64,000 nucleotides of DNA. Source: Haliclona indistincta. Taxonomy: Eukaryota; Porifera; Demospongiae; Haplosclerida; Chalinidae. How positions within the stretch are numbered: the first letter of the stretch is position 1; each line of letters opens with the position of its first letter. The notes beneath the pieces were generated by a model. The model worked only from the letters and a program-made list of their open reading frames with translations, made no database searches and was not told the DNA's origin. Positions 57,101 through 64,000 of the stretch are shown here, one piece after another. The stretch is from positions 15,845,588-15,909,587 of the forward strand of contig OZ024785.1 of assembly GCA_964017065.1 (NCBI GenBank). The letters run 5' to 3'. The position numbers and the translations under genes are program-made.

Positions 57101-57522
57101 GTATTTTAGTAGTATCGAGACATCAGTCAGTCAAACAGAACAGGTATCCTCTTAGCTATACACATGTTTGTTGATGTGCATGCACATTCTTGTGTTTGCT
57201 TTATAATAATCTTAAAATGCTTTTGTTTATGCTCCACTAACAATAGCTACCTGGTTCAGTTTATCAACAACTAACTTGTGTCATTATAATGCTATCCACA
57301 GGTCATCATTGCCAAGATCTGATAAGAGTGATGGTATTTATGATACTCCTTTAGCTACAGCACAGTGAGTGTGTGACTAGTTCTCATTATCATCAACTGT
57401 ATACTTGTTATAGTAGTGATGAGATGAAGATGACAGAATGTTCTGCCTATGGTACACATCAACAACACTCACAGATCACTGATGAACAATATGAGAGTAT
57501 TAACCAAACCACAAGGACATGA
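54175..57522 (+). CDS. Receptor A7: long form with chimeric FN3-5, frameshifted after TM
   Basis: Exons: 54175-54691, 54741-55136, 55185-55469, 55522-55818, 55866-56159, 56213-56473, 56527-56811, 56875-56931, 56989-57143, 57302-57364, 57414-57522. Exon 7 is a hybrid: its first half (IVSGFSVAHLEEICPAVRV) is the A1/A6 type and its second half (NVNGELFSGLPDFTQAT) the A2/A4 type, leading to the type II linker and TM exons. An extra T in the T-run at the end of the helix (MYF instead of MYL, about 57105) shifts the frame. Splicing then gives a stop at 57320-57322, about 855 aa, with no tyrosine motif. The tail exons downstream remain undamaged, so the insertion is recent or an error. The Ig2 loop is the longest of the array. 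Confidence 0.72.
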
Positions 57523-58086
57523 CTATATTGAGCACACATTGTGATTACTGTAACACAGTATAATAGCTGCAGTTGTTTACAGCACTGAGTGGTAGTTTTA
57601 GATTGTTTAGTTAAAGTTGCTTAGTTTGTTAAATAAACGTTTTTGTTACGCTGGCGTTATTTTTTCCGTAAACACACATTTTGTGAGAAATTTGTTTGTC
57701 ATTGATCTCGCTCGCACATTACAAGCTCTATGATGCCAAAAATTTAATATCAGGTTTAGGTTATGACTGTAGTTAGCTACTTTGTCAAAGCATAATTATT
57801 TTTGCTGTTCCCTACTTTCAAATCAATTTGTAATTGGTGGTGACATGGTCCTTAACTTACATAATTTTACTCCTTAGCAACTTTGAAAATTATTGATTAA
57901 AGTTAAGACGTTGACATTATTTCACATGTGGATCGAAAGTTGAAACAACCAAATAGCAGTTAGTAAGACAAGCCAGATGCTAGAAAGCAAAAATCACCTT
58001 AAAAGGATAAATGAGCCCCACCCATGCATCGGCAAAACATCTTATGTTGTTTTATCCTATTCAATCAACATTCTCTTGACACCAAG
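57523..58086. other. A7-A8 spacer
   Basis: No B gene, no CCDC43-like exons and no transposon recognised. The promoter block typical of A genes is nearly absent before A8; only GAGCCCCACCCAT near 58013 resembles it. Confidence 0.4.
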
Positions 58087-61000
58087 ATGGATTGTGTCAG
58101 ATCAACAATGAAAATCTTGTTGCTGCTGCTAATCGTGTGCTGGTTCTCCTCAGCTCAAGATGGTGGCTGTAGTCCTGATCCTCCCAACACATTGATCAGT
58201 AGTCATCCAACTAACCTGCTGAACAATAGTGTCCCAAGAATACTTATGGATAGTGTACCAGACACTCGATTTCGACCAGTGATCAGAGGATATGGTGCAG
58301 CTTCATGGACAGTGTTCAGTGAGTCTCAGGTTAGGCAGTTTGGTCTGTGGTGTCAAGTTAGACAAGTAAACACTAATAATATGCCAGACAGCAACATTGG
58401 AGACTGGTACTATCCTACATCTAGTGGCTTTACTATGCTTACCAACACTACTAATGATGGCACTCCATACCAGTCACTGAAATGTACTAACCAAATTGGA
58501 CTAGTAGTGGATAGTGACGTGACCAACTACCAGGGTATTGTGAGGTGTACCACTACTGTAACTGGACTGAACACTGATAGTAACTACATGGCAGTGTATA
58601 AAGATAGTGTGTTTGAAGCTTTGAGAACAGGTTAGTCAGGTCAGGATTTGATGTTCTTGTTTTATCTTTATGCATACAGCTGGTCCCATAGTGGACTCTA
58701 CCATGACACTCTCCATACTCTCATCACAAGATGCTGATCCTAACATTATGTTCAGACTCTCCTTCAATGTATCATTTGGACTACCATCACGTATCCAATG
58801 TACTGGCTTTGTACCCAAATTTTTTGATCATGATAATGATGGAATTGTATCAGGAGTAGATTATGAGGTGATCAGGTCTCAGTATATCAGTAGTTCACAA
58901 CCAGACATGACTCGTTTGTCATTCAATCAAACACGACCGAGATTAGGAGCAATATATCAATGCACTGTGACCATTTTAGGACGTCGCAACATTGCATCTG
59001 GTACTTATGCTGATGATATACTTGGTAGTAGTACCTCTAGTATCACAGTGACTGGTGAGTGACTGCAGTACTGCTCACTACTAGTCCTCCTCTCCTCATC
59101 AGTTTTAGGCACACCCACTGCTGTCACTTCCAACAGGACTGGCTAAAACTCTGTCCTGGTCTCCTGGACTGCCCCATCACCAGTACCAGCTGGCTATGAG
59201 GTGTTCTACCAGACAGCATCAGCTGGAGTGAGTAGCAGACTCAGTGGAGGGACCACTAGCAACACTGAGCTGACACTGTCTGGACTAACACTGGGAGAGA
59301 CATACTCCATCTTTGTAGTTGCCTTTGCAGCAGATGGAGATCCTGTGTTACCTAGTGCTCACAGCAACACAGCATCAATTATGATACGTTAGTACTATAG
59401 AAACTATCAATGATTTTAAAATAAATTATAATATCTATTTCCATCAGCTGTCCAAAAACTATTCCTCACTCCTACCACCTCCTCTATTATGGTGTCATGG
59501 AGTCCTCCTCAGTTTCCTCCTGACAGCTACAATGTCTCTTACTCTTGTCAGTTGTTGTGTGTCTCTGAACTATATCTATCATCATCAGATACTGTTAATG
59601 GATCAGTCACTACCCACACCATTACCTCTCTCAATGCTGGTAGTAATTGTACTGTCAGTGTAACTGCTGCAGTGTTTGGTAGTAGTACTAGCGACACAAT
59701 TACTTCATCTGCCATCACCTATTCTGCAGGTGAAATAATATTATGAGAACTGCACACATACTTATTATAATGTTCCTCTTTCTCCTTTCTCTTCTTTCTT
59801 TAATTATTCTCCCCGGCATGCAGCTCCTACTAGTGCTCCAGCTGGTGGACTCAATATTGCCTCGGTAAAGAGCAGATCATTGAGTATATTGTGGGGAACA
59901 GTAGCCTGTCCTCATCAGAGAGGACCCATCACTGGATACAGACTGCGCTACACCAATGGCACCTCCATTGTGAACACTACAGGAGAGGGGAGCAGACAGC
60001 ATGTGTTGACTGGACTGACTCCATCCACTAGCTACCATGTGCAAGTGGCAGCAGTCAATGCTGGAGGGACTGGACCATACAGTAATCCAACACTCACTGT
60101 AAAAACATTGGAGGATGGTAAATGATAATAATATATGCAAATCAATGTATTCTTGTACAGTTGCAGGTCCAGTAATTAGTCTATTAGCTACTTCAGGAGT
60201 GGTACAGCTCACCATCACATGAAGTCTGCCCTCAGAGCCCAATGGAGTCATCATTTCATATGAAGTGTATTCTAACAGCAGTGGTTACACTAACACATCA
60301 GCCACACAGCTCACACTGAGGGACCTCTCTCCCAACACCGTTGTTACATACAGTGTCAGAGCATACACTATCATAGGACCAGGAGCTAGTGTGACAGGTC
60401 AAGCATCTACTGGAAGTGTCCGTAAGTTGCTTGATTTTGTATACGTATTGCATATATCTAGATACCACTATAGCTATTGTTAGTGGAGTTTCAGTAGCAC
60501 ATGTTGAGGGTCTCTTGGACTCAAGTCAACCTATCAGTGGTAGACCATTACACTGTACACTATACTACAGTGGGTGGAGTCAATGGAACACTCACCTTCC
60601 CAGTGAGTGCCTCCTCTGGAGTAGTGTCAGGACTGCAGGAAGGACGCCAGTACCAGTTCAGTGTTACTGTAGCACTCAAAATCAATGAAACGTTGTTTAT
60701 TGGAACACAACGATCAGTAATCACCCAAATTAATGTTTGCAATGCAACTTCAACAGAGATAACAGCTTCAACAGAGATAACAGCATCTGCATTAAGTATA
60801 ACAGGATGGATACTGTTTGCTGTTACTCTTGTTGTGAGTATCATACTGATGGTGTGTTTAGTACTAGTGCGGAGACGACACTATAGTGAAAAACAGTAAG
60901 ATTACTTAAGTTCACAACAATTTTGTATTTCATCAATCATGTCACAGGTCATCATTGCCAAGATCTGATAAGAGTGATGGTATTTATGATACTCCTTTAG

Positions 61001-61168
61001 CTACAGCACAGTGAGTGTGTGACTAGTCCTCATTATCATCAACTGTGTACTTGTTATAGTAGTGAAGAGATGAAGATGACAGAATGTTCTGCCTAGGGTA
61101 CACATCAAAAACACTCACAGATCACTGATGAACAATATGAGAGTATTAACCAAACCACAAAGACATGA
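58087..61168 (+). pseudogene. Receptor A8, pseudogene with several stops
   Basis: Exons: 58087 (or ATG 58108)-58630, 58680-59054, 59103-59387, 59448-59729, 59824-60117, 60161-60421, 60474-60895, 60948-61010, 61060-61168. Lesions relative to A6: TAC to TAA in FN3-1 (59144-59146), TGG to TGA in FN3-4 (60220-60222), a 20-base deletion in FN3-5 (near 60505), and TAT to TAG in the tail AYGTH motif (61094-61096). An 18-base in-frame duplication (TCAACAGAGATAACAGC) also occurs near 60750. The Ig2 loop is the most divergent of all (FVPKFFDHDND). The first two exons are still open, so a truncated secreted Ig-Ig product is conceivable. Confidence 0.85.
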
Positions 61169-61506
61169 CTATATTGAGGACACATAGCTAATGTAGTTGT
61201 TTACTGCTACTAGTAGTTACTGATTAGTTTAGCTATGCTGTGGTAGTTTAAGTTGATTATAAACACCATTTTGTTAGTGATTTTTACCACAATGCTTTTA
61301 AAAACATGCACGTTGCTTTAAAATAAGCACTGACACAGGCGTAGGAACCGGGAGGGCACGTTAAATTCAAAAATTAATTTGTGTGCATGCATCAATATCA
61401 TGGTTTAGTGAGGTACCAGTATGCATGTTCAAGCTGAGGATTAGTCTAGCGCGCAATGACCCTCTCCCGCAAAAGAAAAAAAGGGGGCGGGTCAGATGCC
61501 GGAGAG
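61169..61506. other. A8 3' flank
   Basis: Shares the A5/A6 3' flank to about 61440, where the array homology ends. No receptor sequence was found to the right, so this is the right edge of the array within the window. Confidence 0.5.
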
Positions 61507-61515
61507 GGTCTAGCC

Positions 61516-62130
61516 TAGTCTCGTTCCCAGACCACACCTCTTCCGCTTTGCTTCTGAGAGGGTCTGGCAGCTTGCTCGACTTTTCTCGGTCTTGGTGACG
61601 TCATTGTCACGCGTTCAATAGCTACACGGATGCAATATGCGGACAAATTGTCTGTATACTAATGTCTGTGGTCACATAAACTACAGCACTCGACAATAGT
61701 TACAGATCAGGTCAGGAAGACACGACAGGTACTATGCTGTGTTCCTTGGTGGCGCTCGAAGATGGCAGCGCTCACAAATGTAATGGCACTGAAGAACAAT
61801 AAAGCGCAAATTATTTTTCCACACCTGTTGGTAGCGAAATCGCTCGTTTGAGCCAGCTAAGAAGTGGCTGGTTGCCTCGTAATACTTATTAGTCAACGAA
61901 GATTACCCTAGATGCTCTCTGTCATCGATGAATCTGAACACACTGCACTATCGCCATGTTGATCATGTGCTCAACGGCGCGTTTGTCATGTGAATTTTGA
62001 AAATAAGGCGATCTGATTGGTCATTCCCATTTTCTGAGAATGAAACGTCATCAAGACCGAGAAAAGTCGAGCAAGCTGCCAGACCCTCTCAGAAGCAAAG
62101 CGGAAGAGGTGTGGTCTGGGAACGAGACTA
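61516..62130. mobile_element. MULE-type MITE, 9-bp target duplication
   Basis: Long terminal inverted repeats of about 90 bp (left starts TAGTCTCGTTCCCAGACC, right ends with its complement), flanked by GGTCTAGCC at 61507-61515 and 62131-62139. Long TIRs with a 9-bp duplication are typical of Mutator-like elements. The interior is non-coding. The target is the end of the neighbouring MITE. Confidence 0.8.
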
Positions 62131-62655
62131 GGTCTAGCCAAACTCGCAAGATAATTAGTTCATTACCCGAATTTCGGTTAACTATATTCACGGTAATTAT
62201 TACGTCAACAGACGTAAATGCAATTGTCACGTGAACGTGAAATGATGGCAGCGATCTGCAGGTACTGCGCTTCTACGACGATTTGCAGAAGCGGTTTGCA
62301 GCAGGCTCGTATCCCACAGCCTCCAAAGTGAACTAGGCACCCCGTGGTAATATCATAAAGACTATAGACTTGCCATACCACGCCAGAGTCGAAGAAAGTC
62401 TCTCTTCCACCGAGAACTGCACTAACGACGTCTTTCCGAAGAGGCGCAAGATTTGATAGCCCAGAGAGAGCGTGCAATGGCGTTATTGCACTGTAGTAGC
62501 TCGTCACAGCGTGTCGATTGCATTTCTACACTATGCAAGAACGGCCGCCATGTTTATTCTGTGACAGAGGAAGTATGTTGACGTAATAATACCGTGAATA
62601 ACATTACCCGAAATTCGGGTAATGAAACTAATCATCTTGCGAGTTTGGCTAGACC
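62131..62655. mobile_element. MITE with about 75-bp TIRs
   Basis: Starts GGTCTAGCCAAACTCGCAAG and ends with its complement at 62655. The arms contain ATTACCCGAATTTCGG, itself nearly palindromic, and ATTACGTCAAC. Non-coding interior. The superfamily is not clear because the left end was hit by the MULE MITE and no target duplication can be read. Confidence 0.75.
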
Positions 62656-62667
62656 ATAGATATTATA

Positions 62668-63215
62668 TTGCCTACGGACTGGGATTGGACACTAGCTCAC
62701 GTGAGCGCATAGTAACAATAAATTTTTGGTGCGTGCACTCCGCGTTGCGCTTGACCCAAATGCCGCAATACATTTAGCGAGCAGAAAGTCGTGAACTTTG
62801 TGTACCTCTACTGCAAATACTAACTGTTTTTAGTATACGCTGTTGCTTTATAATTGTTATTCACGTTGATCATTGTGGTGTAGGCATGTTTTTCAGCGCC
62901 TAGGGCGATACTGCAGTGCAGAATTCGTACTTGTTAGTGACCTTTTTTGTGTACCTCTGGACGCAACATGACAAATATCCGAATAAATTCAATACCTTGG
63001 AGCTACTGTTCGATGATTCGAATATGGTTTAGGCTATAATCTGTATGCAGACAAAGCGTTATCTCGTTGCAAAACGCCTTTGATTCGGGCAGTTTTTGTA
63101 TTAAGTAATACTGCAACCATGCAGAACCACGCCGTATCCAAGGGCAAAATTCACTTCCGGCGCAACGCGGAGTGTACACGGAAATGCCTAGTGTCCAATC
63201 CCAGTTTGTAGGCAA
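62668..63215. mobile_element. Tc1/mariner-like MITE, TA duplication
   Basis: The TIR TTGCCTACNNACTGGG continues TTGGACACTAG; the complement ends at 63215 (GTAGGCAA). TA flanks both sides (62666-62667, 63216-63217). Non-coding, GC-richer than the array. Confidence 0.78.
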
Positions 63216-63216
63216 T

Positions 63217-63532
63217 ATTAGGGAGACACGGTAGTGTCTCCCTATGTAGGGATGAACGAGAAAACAAGATGGCGGCTACATACAATGTATTAGCGTTCAA
63301 GCGCTGATATTTCGCCTGGTGTTGAATTTTAGACGTCTTTAGACACTTAGATCTGCTCTCTGGCGTTGCCCCATCTTACAGTAGCAAGGAGATTGCTCGA
63401 AATTGTTACTAAAGTGACGAACCTGTAAACGGTGAAAATCGAGTTTCGTCATCTTCGTTTTCTTCTTTCTTTCTTTCTTCTTTCTTCAACTCGCCTAGCG
63501 CCTTTACGCGAGCAGTGCCGAGACCAAAACAT
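63217..63532 (+). mobile_element. Hairpin-headed element, truncated copy X3
   Basis: The head hairpin is identical to X1 (63220-63243), followed by ATGTAGGGATGAACGAG and AAGATGGCGGCTACATACAA, and the body through the pyrimidine tract to GCAGTGCCGAGACCAAAAC. It is cut off at a 20-odd-base poly(T) (63532-63555). Confidence 0.75.
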
Positions 63533-63617
63533 TTTTTTTTTTTTTTTTTTTTTTTAATAATAATTTGCAAATATGCAGGATTACACAATAGCAGAGTTGC
63601 TAATACAGAGTTGCTAA

Positions 63618-64000
63618 TATGGTTATGATCCTTTGTCATCCAAACTGTGTGCTATTTTTAACTCATTTGGTTTATATCAAGTTGTAAATGAGCCTACCCG
63701 TGTAACTCATAATACAAGTTCTATTATTGATCTGGTTGCTTTATCTCTTATTTCTGGTTTTGTTGGTTGTAATACGATTCCTCCCCTGTCTAATTCTGAT
63801 CACTTTGGCCTTCATCTCCAACTGCATTGGCGTCCTCCCTCTCAGCAATACAAAGGTACTTCTACTCGTGTTTTTTGGAGATATCAGTTTGCTGACTGGG
63901 ATAAAGCCAATGACCTCCTTGATATGGTTGACTGGGATGCCGTTCTTGATGCTACGGATATAAACAAAGCTTGGACTAACTGGAGAGAGAAGTTTTTGAA
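63618..64000 (+). CDS. Non-LTR retrotransposon ORF2 fragment (endonuclease end), runs off window
   Basis: The open frame begins after a TAA at 63615 and continues to the window edge. It reads as the C-terminal part of an apurinic-type endonuclease of a CR1/Jockey-like LINE: LYQVVNEPTRVTHNTSSIID, then the catalytic SDHFGLHL, then a linker DWDAVLDATDINKAWTNWRE leading towards the RT. The N-terminal endonuclease part is missing, so it is 5'-truncated at the junction with the poly(T)/X3 copy. Confidence 0.75.

Overview
This is a metazoan nuclear window, most likely from a demosponge resembling Amphimedon. That is inferred from compact introns of roughly 40-150 bp, the low-GC background, dense DNA transposons with DIRS and Gypsy elements, and an expanded Ig/FN3 receptor family. 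No species assignment can be proved from the sequence. One 200-N assembly gap lies at 28023-28222.

The backbone is a tandem array of plus-strand single-pass membrane receptor genes. Eight 'A' genes (A1-A8) start at 445, 18911, 23949, 33984, 40077, 46485, 54175 and about 58087. Each encodes a signal peptide, two Ig-like domains, two to five FN3 domains with one phase-1 exon per domain, a transmembrane helix, and a short cytoplasmic tail on two small exons carrying IYDTP, AYGTH and QYESI tyrosine motifs. A1, A4 and A6 are long intact forms (878, 900 and 868 aa). A3 and A5 are intact short forms (625 aa each) lacking FN3 domains 3-5. A7 is frameshifted just after the membrane helix and should lose its signalling tail. 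A2 carries a 4-nt frameshifting insertion and A8 is a clear pseudogene.

Five A genes are followed by a second receptor type, 'B' (B1-B5). B genes have a small Cys-rich ectodomain but a membrane/tail module homologous to that of A (IYDNP, AYGTH, EYDSI). B1 may still be readable across an 8-kb transposon block that replaced one tail exon; B2-B5 are broken. Between A and B in three units lie two exons resembling the C-terminus of CCDC43 (C1-C3), apparently carried along as pseudogene fragments. The ancestral unit was therefore probably A - (CCDC43 3' exons) - B.

Mobile DNA fills much of the rest. Block 6220-14283 holds a DD34E (IS630/Tc1-like) transposase with a companion ORF, a DIRS retrotransposon (Gag, RT/RNase H/MT, tyrosine recombinase, inverted repeats) and a perfect 237-bp fold-back element. 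At 14464-17235 is an ISL2EU-type element with a THAP protein and a YqaJ/SWIM/PHD protein. A Gypsy element with identical LTRs (25865-30157) sits in an A3 intron. Two copies of a palindrome-rich MITE lie at 22737 and 43586. A piggyBac-type MITE (38948) and a mosaic of MITEs and a LINE fragment (61507-64000) complete the set.

The least familiar element is a hairpin-headed family (about 12206, 17371, 51909-53917 inverted, 63217). Its terminal hairpin varies in sequence but keeps its fold, it shares an ATGTAGGGAT motif with the fold-back elements, and it ends in a long perfect inverted repeat in the copies where that end is present.
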